Assembly: GCA_005776945.1 (NCBI GenBank)
Contig: SXOB01000028.1
Location: forward strand, 1 to 64,000
Source of the DNA: Pseudomonadota bacterium
Lineage (GTDB): Bacteria > Myxococcota_A > UBA796 > GCA-2862545
Length of the DNA: 64,000 nucleotides
Direction of reading: 5' to 3'
Positions within the stretch are counted from its first letter, which is position 1. Every line of letters begins with the position of its first letter. Shown in pieces: positions 1-8,512 of the stretch. Both the position numbers and the translations under genes were made by a program. The notes under the pieces were generated by a model. That model was not told the DNA's origin and ran no database searches. It saw nothing but the letters and a program-made list of their open reading frames with translations.

Positions 1-493
1 CGCGCTGACCGCGGCCAACCGGGGTCATCGCGTCGATGGCCTTGATGCCCGTCTGCAGCGGCTCGTGGACGGACTTGCGCGCGATGATGCCGGGCGCGAT
101 GGTCTCGATGATGCGTCGTTCCGCGATGTCGAGCGCGCCGAGGCCGTCGATCGGGTTGCCGATGGCGTCGACGACCCGGCCCATGAGGCCGGGACCGACG
201 CCGACGTCGACGATGCGGCCCGTGCGCTTGACGGTGTCGCCCTCGTGGAGGTGCGAGTCGGAGCCGAAGATGGCGGCGCCGACGTTGTCTTCTTCGAGGT
301 TGAGGACGATGCCCATGACCCCGCCCGGGAACTCGATCAGCTCGCCGGCGAGGGCGTTCTCGAGGCCGTGGATACGGGCGATGCCGTCACCGACGGCCAG
401 GATCGTGCCGGTCTCGGTGACGCTGACGCGCGACTCGAAGTCGGCGATCTGCTTCTTGAGGATCTGGCTGATTTCATCCGCGCGGATGTCCAT
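1..493 (-). CDS. atpA: ATP synthase F1 subunit alpha, N-terminal part (cut by left edge)
   Basis: Subunit alpha of the F1 sector of ATP synthase, on the cytoplasmic side of the inner membrane. The window holds the first 164 codons: start [16 protein letters not shown], the N-terminal beta-barrel region ([18 protein letters not shown]) and the entry to the nucleotide-binding domain up to [13 protein letters not shown], just before the Walker A loop. ATG at 493 is preceded by GGAG with five bases of spacing. It lies 18 bases after atpH and is the last visible gene of atpF'-atpF-atpH-atpA. The family is about 500 residues, so roughly two thirds lie outside the window. Confidence 0.96.
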   Translation of the reverse strand, partial: MDIRADEISQILKKQIADFESRVSVTETGTILAVGDGIARIHGLENALAGELIEFPGGVMGIVLNLEEDNVGAAIFGSDSHLHEGDTVKRTGRIVDVGVGPGLMGRVVDAIGNPIDGLGALDIAERRIIETIAPGIIARKSVHEPLQTGIKAIDAMTPVGRGQR

Positions 494-511
494 GGGAACT
501 CCGTGCCGACG

Positions 512-1081
512 CTACGCGACGGCGGGCTCTGTGGCGTTCAAGAGGTTGTGGCGAATCTGATCGAGGCGGGCCCGGAGGCTCGCGTCGAAGACCTTGCCTT
601 CGACGTGGGCGACGAGGCCGCCCAAAAGGGTCGGGTCCGTGGCCCAGGAGATGCGGACGTCCTTCCCGGTAGCGGCCGTCAGGGCGGCCCGGACGTCGTC
701 TGCGAGCGCAGTCGACAGCGACGTGGCGGTGCGGACGCGTACGTTGAGGCGTCCGGCGCGTGCGTCTGCCAACTCGCGGAACGCCGAGATGAGGCCGGGC
801 AGAGACGACAGACGGCCTTTGCGGGTCATTAGGCGAAGGGTCCGGGTCGTCAGGTCATTCAAACCAAGGCGCGCAGCCACCGAATCGAGGACGCCCCTGC
901 GCTCGTCGTGGGTGAACGAGGGATTGAACAGGCAGCTGCGGAGCAGCGGGCCCGCTTCTCCAGCGAGGGCGACGGCGAGTTGCTCCACGTCGGCAGAGAC
1001 GGCGTCGATCGCGCCGGCGTCGGCGGCGAGTTCGAGGAGGGCGCCGGCGTAGCGGCGAGCGACGGTCGGGATCTCAGCCAT
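512..1081 (-). CDS. atpH: ATP synthase F1 subunit delta
   Basis: Peripheral-stalk subunit joining the F1 head to the b/b' stator of ATP synthase. 189 residues, the usual length for bacterial delta (OSCP). The N-terminus TVARRYAGALLELAADAG is the typical helical domain start, and the C-terminal part (SLSTALADDVRAALTAATGK, then LLGGLVAHVEGKVFDASLRARLDQI) carries the family's GG-x3-x-x-G-x3-D-x-S pattern. ATG at 1081 has GAGG six bases upstream. It sits between atpF, whose stop is three bases upstream, and atpA, as expected for this operon. Confidence 0.95.
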   Translation of the reverse strand: MAEIPTVARRYAGALLELAADAGAIDAVSADVEQLAVALAGEAGPLLRSCLFNPSFTHDERRGVLDSVAARLGLNDLTTRTLRLMTRKGRLSSLPGLISAFRELADARAGRLNVRVRTATSLSTALADDVRAALTAATGKDVRISWATDPTLLGGLVAHVEGKVFDASLRARLDQIRHNLLNATEPAVA

Positions 1082-1084
1082 CGA

Positions 1085-1822
1085 TCACCTCGCGTCCTTG
1101 AGAGTCGTGAGCAGGTCGCGCGCCAGCTTTTCGTTGTCCTCGCGGCCGACCTGGCCGGAGAGGACGCCCTCGGCGAGCTTGACGGCAAGGTCGACAGCTT
1201 CGCGGCGCAGCGCGAGACGGGCGCGAGTGGCCTCGTCGCGGATGCTTCGCTCAGCGGCTTCTCCGATTCGGCGGGCCTCGTCGTGGGCGCGTGCAACCAG
1301 CTTCTTGGCTTCGGTCTCCGCTTCCGCGGCGGCGCGCGCCCGGATGGCCTCGACCTCGGTTTCGATCCGCGTGAGGCGGGCTTCGGCTTCCGCGGCCTTG
1401 GCGGCGGCGTCGTCGCGCGCGGCGGCAGAACCTTCCAAGGCCTGACGGATGCGCAAGGCCCGGGCCCGGAGGCTGTCGGTCAATGGGCGCCAGGCGTAGG
1501 CGACGAAGAGGCCGACGAGGATCGCGAAGTTCAGGCCGTGCTTGACGAGCTTCTCGACCATGTAGGCGCTGGAATCGCCGTCGAGCCAATTCGCGGTGCC
1601 GTCGTGGTCGTCGTCCGCCGTGTAGAGGACGTGGTGACCGTCGCCATGGCCACCTTCGGCCCCGTGGGCGTCGCCACCGTTGGCGCCATGGGCCTCGCCA
1701 CCGTGACTAGCTTCGGCGGGACCGTGGTTGTGGCCGTCGTGTGCGCCGTGGGCCGCTGGCGGGTGCGCCGGATCCGCTGCGAGGGCGGGCGCGGTGAGCA
1801 GGGCTGCGAGAAGGAACATCAT
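1085..1822 (-). CDS. atpF: ATP synthase F0 subunit b with signal peptide and His-rich periplasmic tail
   Basis: Stator subunit b of F0. From the start chosen here (ATG 1822, GAGG five bases upstream; ATG 1819 is also possible) it is 245 residues, against about 160-190 for ordinary b. Residues 1-16 look like a cleavable signal (FLLAALLTAPALAA). Residues 20-64 are a His/Gly/Ala stretch with 11 histidines, followed by an Asp-rich segment (DDDHDGTANWLDGDS). Then come the single membrane helix (LNFAILVGLFVAYAWRPL) and a long Ala/Glu/Arg coiled coil ending in DLAVKLAEGVLSGQVG. Signal-bearing b subunits are known in former Deltaproteobacteria; the His-rich insert is the odd part. Starts seven bases after the atpF' stop. 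Confidence 0.9.
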   Translation of the reverse strand: MMFLLAALLTAPALAADPAHPPAAHGAHDGHNHGPAEASHGGEAHGANGGDAHGAEGGHGDGHHVLYTADDDHDGTANWLDGDSSAYMVEKLVKHGLNFAILVGLFVAYAWRPLTDSLRARALRIRQALEGSAAARDDAAAKAAEAEARLTRIETEVEAIRARAAAEAETEAKKLVARAHDEARRIGEAAERSIRDEATRARLALRREAVDLAVKLAEGVLSGQVGREDNEKLARDLLTTLKDAR

Positions 1823-1829
1823 GGCGGCC

Positions 1830-2267
1830 TCAGCTCGCAAGCTCGCGCCCGAGGGCGCGGCCAGCAATGCGGCGGGCCAGATCGTCGGCCTGGCCCCGAA
1901 GGGCGGCGGCGGCGATCGAACCCTGTGCGCGAACTTCGGTGACGGCGGCGGCCACCTGCTTGTCGGCCGCCGTGCGCGCGGCGCCGATGATGCGGGCCTC
2001 CTCCGCCAGCGCGGCCTCGCGGCCCGTTTGACGGACAGCGCGGGCGTCGGCCTCGGCCGTGGCCAACCGGGCCTCGAGTCGCGCGATGCGCTCGGCGGTC
2101 TGGTGGGCGTAGTGCTCGGCGTCGTGCTTCGCCTGGTGAACGGCGTGATCGCGGCCCTCGAGGAAGGCGAACAGCGGCTTCCACAGGATCAGGTAGACGC
2201 CCAAAAAGGCGACGATGAACGGTAAGGTGAGCGCGATCGACGGGATCAGCTCGGGCTGGATGTTCAT
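1830..2267 (-). CDS. atpF': ATP synthase F0 subunit b' (second stator subunit)
   Basis: Second b-type stator subunit, as found in photosynthetic bacteria, cyanobacteria and myxobacteria. 145 residues from ATG 2267 (MNIQPELIPSIALTLPFIVAFLG), with AGGCGG about five bases upstream; longer in-frame starts add a low-complexity Pro/Arg-rich stretch that looks non-native. One N-terminal membrane helix (IALTLPFIVAFLGVYLILWKP) is followed by a long Ala/Glu/Arg/His coiled coil. It is the first ATP synthase gene in this run; the F0 a and c genes are not in the window. The b'-b-delta-alpha order supports the call. Confidence 0.88.
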   Translation of the reverse strand: MNIQPELIPSIALTLPFIVAFLGVYLILWKPLFAFLEGRDHAVHQAKHDAEHYAHQTAERIARLEARLATAEADARAVRQTGREAALAEEARIIGAARTAADKQVAAAVTEVRAQGSIAAAALRGQADDLARRIAGRALGRELAS

Positions 2268-2384
2268 GGAACCGCCTGCACCGTGCCGCGCTGGAGTGCG
2301 CGGGCCTGTCGGAAGGGGCGCGGCGTTAACAGAATGGGGCGCGGCCTCGCAACGCCCCTGCAACCGTTCGTCCCGTAGGGAGGG

Positions 2385-3557
2385 TCAGTTCGTGTCGGAC
2401 GCCACCTTCTCCGAAGGCGTGTCCCGAGACAATCCAGCCGCCGACAACACGTCGCAGAGGAAGTCCGCGAACGTGGCGGCGAGGGCGGCCTGCCCCTCCG
2501 GCTGGGTCCAGTGCTCGGCGGTGGCGAGTGCGGCGACGACGTCTGGCATCGACGTCTCCGTGATCCGGGGGAACCACCCATGGGACGCGGCGATGAACTC
2601 CGCGATCCGTTCGGGCTCAGGCGCGGCGATCATGGCGTCGACGATGGCCTGAGCGCGTGCGACGGCCGCCTGGGCGTGGGCTCGCGTGGTCGCGTCGAGA
2701 TGGTCGTCGCCGAACATCCGCCAAGGGCCCGCAAGGTCGCTGACGACCTCGACGCCGACCGCCCCCAGGTGCTCGTGGACCATCAGCGCGAGTGCATTCG
2801 GGACAAGGCGCGGCTCGAGGGCGTTGGCGGTGGCGACGAGGGCGCGGAACGCGGTCTCGGTCAAGGGCATCCGGGCGGAAAGGCCGGCGACGTCGACCTG
2901 CCAACCCCAATGGACGAGTTCCTCATTGGATGTCGCCCAGACCTTGCGGGCGACGTCGTCGAGCGCCTCGGCCTGGACGAGGCCTGGTATCGGTCCCCCG
3001 AGGGTCGCCCGCGCGGCCGCCGCCAGATCGTCTTTGTTGAAGAGGTGACCCGAGGAGAAGCCGTCGGTCAAGTAGTGCAGGCCCCAACTGAGGTGGATGG
3101 CGGCCATCTGGGCGTCCCCCCGACAGGCCGCGGAGAGCGCTTCGGCGAAGGCCATCGACCATTCGGTAAGGTGATCGCGGCCAGCGACGCCGTCGGGGGG
3201 CAGCAAACGAGGGTCGGAATGGGCGAAGTGGTCCGAGTTCGTCATCGCGAGGTCCGCGTACCCGGGAACGGCGGCCTCCCATTCCTCGGTGGTGACGGAG
3301 CCGGGCTCGGCGGCGTCTCTCCGGACCAGGTCGACGATCGCCGCGAAGCGAGCGGGTTCGCGGGCTTGCACGTCCAACAGCGCTTCGACGCTTGGGAAGA
3401 AGTCGGCCATCGCGCACAGCTCGCCGCTGGTCAACTCAATTTGGGCCAAGCGGCCGGGCCAGAACGACCCACCGAGGACGACCGAGGCGTCGCCGCCAAG
3501 ATCGACGTGGTCGCCCGTGCTGTGCTGGGCGGTCACCCCTTTGGACGTCGCGACCAT
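2385..3557 (-). CDS. Zinc-dependent phospholipase C / P1-nuclease-like protein, uncharacterised
   Basis: 390 residues from ATG 3557, chosen because GGGGAG lies four bases upstream; an upstream in-frame start would add an Arg-rich tail. No clear signal peptide. Two motifs recall the zinc-binding sites of the phospholipase C/P1 nuclease fold: NSDHF at about 107-111 and HYLTDGFSSGH at about 161-171, inside a mostly helical Ala-rich protein with further His and Asp residues (GDHVDLGGD near the N-terminus). In that fold such His/Asp residues bind three zinc ions. Substrate is unknown. It stands alone between the ATP synthase operon and a small membrane protein. Family placement is inference from motif spacing. 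Confidence 0.6.
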   Translation of the reverse strand: MVATSKGVTAQHSTGDHVDLGGDASVVLGGSFWPGRLAQIELTSGELCAMADFFPSVEALLDVQAREPARFAAIVDLVRRDAAEPGSVTTEEWEAAVPGYADLAMTNSDHFAHSDPRLLPPDGVAGRDHLTEWSMAFAEALSAACRGDAQMAAIHLSWGLHYLTDGFSSGHLFNKDDLAAAARATLGGPIPGLVQAEALDDVARKVWATSNEELVHWGWQVDVAGLSARMPLTETAFRALVATANALEPRLVPNALALMVHEHLGAVGVEVVSDLAGPWRMFGDDHLDATTRAHAQAAVARAQAIVDAMIAAPEPERIAEFIAASHGWFPRITETSMPDVVAALATAEHWTQPEGQAALAATFADFLCDVLSAAGLSRDTPSEKVASDTN

Positions 3558-3653
3558 GGGCTCCCCGCGCTGGCGTCTGCAACGTGTAGGCCACGGGCAG
3601 AGGCGGACTCTCGCGGGGGTTCGCACTGGCGGTGGCCGACGGCCGTCGGCCGC

Positions 3654-4097
3654 TCAGCCGATGAGCAGGTAGGCGGCGGCGCCGGTCGTCAGGATGGCCG
3701 CTGGCGCTGACAGGGCCAGGGCCTGGCGCGCGCTGACGGGGCGAAGCCGCCACCACCAAGCTGCGGCGACGAGGCCGGGCAGAGGCGTGAGCAGCAGGCT
3801 CGTCGCGAGGCAGGCCCAGCGCTGGCCCTGGGTGAGGCCGGGGTCGACGCGCAGCGATTGGCCGAGCGCCTCACGGGCGCGTTCGAGCAGCGCCTCAGTG
3901 GGCCGGGGACGTTCGCCAGCCCGGATGCGGGCGGCCACCTTCGGCAAATCGTCGGCGGCGAGGTGTCGCGTGCTCAGAAGCCACGCGACCCAGAGGCCTT
4001 CGCCCGACGGTACGGCGCCACACCCGGGGCACGGCTGGGCGAGCCCGTCCCGGACGGTCCCGCAATGCCAGCAGACGGCGCGTTCCGTGGTCGACAT
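3654..4097 (-). CDS. Small zinc-ribbon membrane protein, hypothetical
   Basis: 147 residues. The N-terminus carries two cysteine pairs, CWHC at 9-12 and CPGC at 23-26, a zinc-ribbon arrangement. A mid part rich in Arg/Glu/Ala follows, then two hydrophobic segments near the C-terminus (LATSLLLTPLPGLVAAAWWW and LALSAPAAILTTGAAAYLLIG) that should span the membrane. No family is recognised beyond the zinc ribbon. ATG at 4097 faces the GTG of the next gene across only 27 bases, so the two are divergently transcribed. Confidence 0.6.
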   Translation of the reverse strand: MSTTERAVCWHCGTVRDGLAQPCPGCGAVPSGEGLWVAWLLSTRHLAADDLPKVAARIRAGERPRPTEALLERAREALGQSLRVDPGLTQGQRWACLATSLLLTPLPGLVAAAWWWRLRPVSARQALALSAPAAILTTGAAAYLLIG

Positions 4098-4124
4098 ACC
4101 CCCCCGCCGTAGCTAGGTGACGGC

Positions 4125-4811
4125 GTGTTCGCCTGGGCCTGTTTCACGGTCGAAGCGGCGGTGCCGCTCATGGGACTCGAGGTTCGTCCGCTCGGGCGTG
4201 CGGACTTGGTTTGGGTGGACGAGGCGCGGACCACGGGTGTGCTCGTCGGGGAACACGACGGCGTCGTGAGTCCGCCCGTCGCCGCCTTCGGCGGGGCTCA
4301 ATTCGGTGAACGTTGGGTCCTGACCGGTGGTTTGGGCGTCGCCTGGCTCGAGAACGTCACGTCGGCGGGCGACGTGACGACAAGGCGATGGTGGGCCGTC
4401 TTCCGGCCCTCGGCGGATCTCAGGGCGAACTTGCTCGTCCGTCGTCCGCAGCGGCCCGTGCCGTACCTGCTGCTTGGCGCCCACGGGGACATTCCCACGG
4501 TCGGCGACGTGTCCAACGGGTACACCGACGAGGAACAAGCGGCGCTCGACGAAGCGACGGCGACGGAGCGGGCGCGCCTGGCCGGGGTGGGTGGCCGAGG
4601 AGGGGTGGGCGTTGACCTGCGCGTTCTGCCCGCCTTCGACATCGGTTTTCTCTACGCCGTGGAGGGACACCGTTCTTTGTGGCAGGCCGATGACGTGGGC
4701 CTCGCTACGGTCTGGATCGCTGGCGAAGCCGCGCTGACCTTCACCTGGAACTTTGCCCCGAAGGCGCCGTCCGACGGTGAATCGTCACCAGAGCCTCCTT
4801 CGCCTCAGTAG
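4125..4811 (+). CDS. Hypothetical beta-rich protein, possibly exported outer-membrane-type
   Basis: 228 residues from a GTG start with AGGTGA a few bases upstream. The N-terminus is weakly hydrophobic (FAWACFTVEAAVPLMG) and not a convincing signal peptide. The rest alternates short hydrophobic strands with turns (VSPPVAAFGGAQFGERWVL, RRPQRPVPYLLLGAHGDI) and ends in an Ala-Pro-Ser-rich tail after a strand with aromatic residues (ALTFTWNFAP). This pattern suits a small outer-membrane barrel or a secreted beta protein, but no family is recognised. It overlaps the convergent arylsulfotransferase-like gene by seven bases. Confidence 0.5.
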   Translation: MFAWACFTVEAAVPLMGLEVRPLGRADLVWVDEARTTGVLVGEHDGVVSPPVAAFGGAQFGERWVLTGGLGVAWLENVTSAGDVTTRRWWAVFRPSADLRANLLVRRPQRPVPYLLLGAHGDIPTVGDVSNGYTDEEQAALDEATATERARLAGVGGRGGVGVDLRVLPAFDIGFLYAVEGHRSLWQADDVGLATVWIAGEAALTFTWNFAPKAPSDGESSPEPPSPQ

Positions 4812-6352
4812 GGCGGAAACGAACCAGGGTAGCGGTGGGCCCGGTAGGAGAGCCAGCCGCCGGGCGAAGCGCCCAGGAGTGAGGACAACTGCACGTCGGA
4901 CACGACGTCGCCGGTCAGAGGATCGACTTCGACCAGTCGAATCAGGCGCCCCTCGTAGCCAATGGCTTCCACGGGCTCGCCGCCCACATGCGTGACCGCT
5001 CCGAAGAGCGCCAGCCAGTTTCCGTTTGGCAGTGCGTCGACGTCGCCGACGATGGGGGACGCGAACGTGCCAAGGGCCGACGCGTCGAACCGAAGCGTCG
5101 ACGTCGCTGTGCGCGCCGTCAGATCGACGTCGAAAGCGATCGCCCGAGCGACGCTGTCTTGGTTCTTGATGGGGATTTCCCCCGTCCATGGGCTTGCGAG
5201 GACGACGTGGTTGTCGAACACGAGGAGCGAGCCGTCGGGCGCAAAACTCGGACTGTGGGCGTGGTAGGGAGGGTCGTCCGACGCCAGGAGTTTTCCGGCG
5301 TGTAGCGCCCCCCAATTCGCTCCGGGCGCCAAGATCCAGGACACCTCGCCCGCGTCGTCGACGGCGAAGACCGCGTCTTGGTGGCGTGCGGAGAGGAGCC
5401 ATCCGTCGTCGGTGGGGAGGCGGGAGGCGGCGTTGGCGTGGGTCCAGTCCAGGGCGCCTTCGTTGTTGGTCAGCGAGTCGTAGCCGATGCGCTGCGCGTC
5501 TAAGACCGAGGGAAAGTCGACGAGCACGCTGGCGTCCAGGCCGTCTCGGGAAAACCGGACGAGTTGATCGGCGGCGAGCGTTGCCGGTCCGCTGACGGCC
5601 GGATCGTCGTAGCTCAGCGGAAAATTCTCCGCCTCCGTCGTCGTCTGCGAAAGGGCATAGATGTCACCGTGCCAAAACCCGACCTCATGGTGAAAGGCCA
5701 GGCCGTCGACGGGGACCTCGATGGCTTCTGGATCCGGATTGGGGCGCGGATGCCACCGACCTGTCGTGTCGCCCGCCCAATTCCATGATGCAACCAAATG
5801 GCCGCCCACCCCGAGAATTCCCGTGCCATCGGCTTCGATGTCGTTGACTGCCAAAGCGGTTTCGAAAACCCAGACGGGCATCCAGCCTTCGTCGAACGCC
5901 ATGAGGAGCGCTCCGCCGGTGACCAGCCGGGGCGCCAAGAGCGTCCATCCCTCGGCCCTGCGGGCGGGATCGTCCGAGAGAACGTCCACGTCCGGGAAGT
6001 AGCCGGCGGGGAGATCGCCGGAAAGGAAGGTGAGGGCCTGCTCATGATGTCCGTTCGACACGACGATTCGGACGACGGACGACGGGTCCATCCCCGCGAG
6101 GATGCGGTGGGTGACGTCGGGACCCTCGTAGTGCCGCTCCGTGCGGCCATCGTCCCAACGCACGTCGTATGGGGTGGCATCGGGGCAGACGAGTCGCGCC
6201 GCGAGGGGCGCGGGCGTCGGCTCTACCGTACATTGTGGCGCGGTTGACGACGTCGTCGGTCGCGTGATTGTGGTTTCGGTGGTTGCACCGGGACCGGGCC
6301 GATCCGGGTCCGGGGCCGTACAGGCGAGGGCGGCCTCAAGCCACCGCGGCAT
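4805..6352 (-). CDS. Arylsulfotransferase (ASST)-like beta-propeller protein, probable lipoprotein
   Basis: 515 residues. The N-terminus ends in LALAC-like sequence (AALAC, Cys 11), which could be a lipobox, although the signal is very short. A Thr/Pro-rich linker follows, then a propeller-like body. Three motifs match the active-site pattern of bacterial arylsulfate sulfotransferases: DWTHANAA (His-x-Asn), LLSARHQDAVFAVDDAGEVSW (conserved Arg) and YHAHSPSFAPDGSLLVFDNH (catalytic-type His). Known members move sulfate between phenolic substrates in the periplasm; the substrate here is unknown. Its start overlaps the upstream glycosyltransferase by 17 bases, so the two are probably cotranscribed. 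Confidence 0.72.
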   Translation of the reverse strand: MPRWLEAALACTAPDPDRPGPGATTETTITRPTTSSTAPQCTVEPTPAPLAARLVCPDATPYDVRWDDGRTERHYEGPDVTHRILAGMDPSSVVRIVVSNGHHEQALTFLSGDLPAGYFPDVDVLSDDPARRAEGWTLLAPRLVTGGALLMAFDEGWMPVWVFETALAVNDIEADGTGILGVGGHLVASWNWAGDTTGRWHPRPNPDPEAIEVPVDGLAFHHEVGFWHGDIYALSQTTTEAENFPLSYDDPAVSGPATLAADQLVRFSRDGLDASVLVDFPSVLDAQRIGYDSLTNNEGALDWTHANAASRLPTDDGWLLSARHQDAVFAVDDAGEVSWILAPGANWGALHAGKLLASDDPPYHAHSPSFAPDGSLLVFDNHVVLASPWTGEIPIKNQDSVARAIAFDVDLTARTATSTLRFDASALGTFASPIVGDVDALPNGNWLALFGAVTHVGGEPVEAIGYEGRLIRLVEVDPLTGDVVSDVQLSSLLGASPGGWLSYRAHRYPGSFPPY

Positions 6353-7460
6353 CGAGCGCTTCCTGCAGTCGGTCGCGGAGGACGGCGGCGTCGAACGTGG
6401 CGGACGTCGACCGGCATGCAGCGAGGCGGCCGGGACCGTTGGCCAACGCGCCGCGGACGGCGGCGTCCAATGCCTCGGGCGTCCGATCGCTCACGCACTC
6501 GGCGAAGCCCCGCTCCTCGGCGAAGGTGTGGAGGAACCAGTCCTTTGGGCAATGGACAAGGATGGGGCGACCGCTGGCGACGTATTCTGGCGTCTTCGTC
6601 GGGAAAATCGTCGACAATTCGTCGCGGTGGACCTCGGATTCGTCATCTCCGTCGAGCGCCAGGACGAGCAACGACGCTCGGCCGAGCGCCTCGAGGTAGG
6701 ATTTCCGATCCGCGTAGAACGTCGTCTTGACGTGATCGCCACGAATTCCGAGCGCCGCGAGCTGCTCTACCGTTTTGGGGCCGGCGAAGACCATGTCGAG
6801 GCCGGCGCGACCCACCGCGTCCGACACGCGCGCCACGGCGTGGGCGTTGATCTCGTAGACGTTTCCGGCCCAAAGGGCGACGGGGTCCGGGGGATCGGTC
6901 GGCGGGTCGCCGAGGCCTTCCGGGTAGACGTGTTCGAGCGGCGTCGCGGCATGCCCTTCGCGGGCCGCAAGCGTCGCCATCCCCTGGGACATGACGAATA
7001 CGTGGTGGGCGTTTTCCCAGACGCGCGCCTCGACCCGGGCGGCCCGTTTGGCGCGTCCACGGTGGGTGGACGCCGCCGTGACCGTGTCGTGGAGGTAGCC
7101 GACGAGCGGAGTCCCGGTGATGCGCGCAGCGCGTTCGGCGGCCGCCAAGTGCACGAGGTCGGGGTAGGTCGCAAGGACGACCGCGATGCGCCGCGATGCG
7201 ATGAGGCCGGCGAGGGCGGCGGTGAGGGCCGGCTCCGTCGCCCGATCCAAGACGCCGCGAAGGCGCCGGCTGCCGACGGAGCGGGGAAGGACGCCGACGG
7301 CGCCAAGATGGGCGGGACGGCGGGACACGACGGTGTAGGAGGCTGGGTCGAATCCTTCGAGCAAGTTGCGCATGAGGACGGCCGATCCGCTTCGGTCAGG
7401 CTCCCAGAATGCGCTGACGACCAGGGTGTGGCCGCGGTTGCAGAGAGGCGGCAGACTCAC
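6336..7460 (-). CDS. GT-B glycosyltransferase (group 1 type), polysaccharide cluster
   Basis: 374 residues from GTG 7460, which overlaps the rfbB stop in a GTGA junction; a longer in-frame start exists but would lie inside rfbB. The N-terminus LVVSAFWEPDRSGSAVLMRNLLEG has the donor/acceptor-loop look of GT-B enzymes. The C-terminal half has a Rossmann-like segment (LDMVFAGPKTVEQL) and a FPTKTPEYVASGRPILVHCP motif typical of group 1 transferases. Predicted to add a sugar to a lipid-linked intermediate at the inner membrane. It follows the epimerase and rfbB in one minus-strand run. Confidence 0.8.
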   Translation of the reverse strand: MSLPPLCNRGHTLVVSAFWEPDRSGSAVLMRNLLEGFDPASYTVVSRRPAHLGAVGVLPRSVGSRRLRGVLDRATEPALTAALAGLIASRRIAVVLATYPDLVHLAAAERAARITGTPLVGYLHDTVTAASTHRGRAKRAARVEARVWENAHHVFVMSQGMATLAAREGHAATPLEHVYPEGLGDPPTDPPDPVALWAGNVYEINAHAVARVSDAVGRAGLDMVFAGPKTVEQLAALGIRGDHVKTTFYADRKSYLEALGRASLLVLALDGDDESEVHRDELSTIFPTKTPEYVASGRPILVHCPKDWFLHTFAEERGFAECVSDRTPEALDAAVRGALANGPGRLAACRSTSATFDAAVLRDRLQEALDAAVA

Positions 7461-8512
7461 TGGCGGCCCGCGTACCAGGTCGTTTCCCAAGCCCGGTAGT
7501 TGCCGGAACGAACGCGCTCCAGCCACGGTCCGTTGGCGAGGTACCAGGCGACCGTGTCGCGGAGGCCTTCAGCGAGGGACACCGACGGAGCCCAGCCCAA
7601 ATCCCGCCGCGTGGCCTCGATGTCCATGGCATAGCGGTAATCGTGACCCGGGCGGTCCGCGACGAAGCGAATGAAAGCGCGCGATGTCCCCGAGGGACGA
7701 CCCAATTGAGCGTCGACCACGTCGAGCAAGTCGGTGACGAGGTCGAGGTTCTTCCGCTCGGCTTCGCCGCCAAACACGTAGGTGGAACCTGGCACGCCGT
7801 CCCTCATGGTGGAAACGAGGCCGCGCGCGTGGTCGCGGACGTGGAGCCAGTCGCGAACTTGCTGACCTTGCCCGTAGACGGGGACGATTCCGCCCTCCAC
7901 GGCCCGCAGCAGGGCGAGGGGGACGAGTTTCTCCGGAAATTGCCGGGGCCCGTAGTTGTTCGTGCAGTTTGTGACGATGACCGGCAGGCCATACGAATGA
8001 TGGAAGGCGCGGGCGAGGTGGTCCGAACCGGCCTTCGACGCGCTGTACGGGCTGCGCGGGTCGTAGGGGGTGTGGGCGTCAAAGCTCCCCGTTTCTCCCA
8101 GCGCGCCGAAGACCTCGTCCGTGCTGACGTGGACGAATCGGACGTCGGTTCGGTCGCCCCAGGCTCGGCGGGCCTCTTGCAAGAGAACGGCGGTGCCCAT
8201 CACGTTGGTGCGGACGAAGGAGAGGGGGTCGACGAGCGACCGGTCGACGTGGGACTCGGCGGCCAGGTGCAACACAGCCGTGGGCGCAACGGCGTCGAAT
8301 GCGGCGCGGACGGCGTCGCGGTCGGCGACGTCGCCGTGGATGAAGCTGTGGTTAGGGTCGTCGCGGTGGGCCGCGAGGTTGTCGAGGTTTCCAGCGTAGG
8401 TCAGTGCGTCGAACGAAGCGACGTGACGGTCGGGAAACTGGCTGCGGAGGACGTCGACCACATGGGAGCCGATGAACCCGGCCGCGCCAGTGACGAGGAT
8501 GGGTCCGTTCAC
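7457..8512 (-). CDS. rfbB: dTDP-glucose 4,6-dehydratase
   Basis: Converts dTDP-glucose to dTDP-4-keto-6-deoxyglucose, the branch point for most dTDP-deoxysugars. 351 residues from GTG 8512 in a GTGA overlap with the upstream epimerase. NAD-binding [10 protein letters not shown] starts at residue 9; [18 protein letters not shown] and the catalytic SPYSASK (Tyr-x3-Lys) follow, then [15 protein letters not shown] and RDWLHVRDH, all signatures of RmlB/RfbB. The partner rfbA lies on the other strand past the epimerase. Cytoplasmic. No rmlC or rmlD is seen, so the product need not be rhamnose. Confidence 0.96.
   Translation of the reverse strand: MNGPILVTGAAGFIGSHVVDVLRSQFPDRHVASFDALTYAGNLDNLAAHRDDPNHSFIHGDVADRDAVRAAFDAVAPTAVLHLAAESHVDRSLVDPLSFVRTNVMGTAVLLQEARRAWGDRTDVRFVHVSTDEVFGALGETGSFDAHTPYDPRSPYSASKAGSDHLARAFHHSYGLPVIVTNCTNNYGPRQFPEKLVPLALLRAVEGGIVPVYGQGQQVRDWLHVRDHARGLVSTMRDGVPGSTYVFGGEAERKNLDLVTDLLDVVDAQLGRPSGTSRAFIRFVADRPGHDYRYAMDIEATRRDLGWAPSVSLAEGLRDTVAWYLANGPWLERVRSGNYRAWETTWYAGRQ

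Noticed and set aside
6141-7499. 452-codon open frame on the plus strand
   Set aside because: Antisense to the glycosyltransferase whose fold motifs are recognised; the reading is Arg/Gly-rich.
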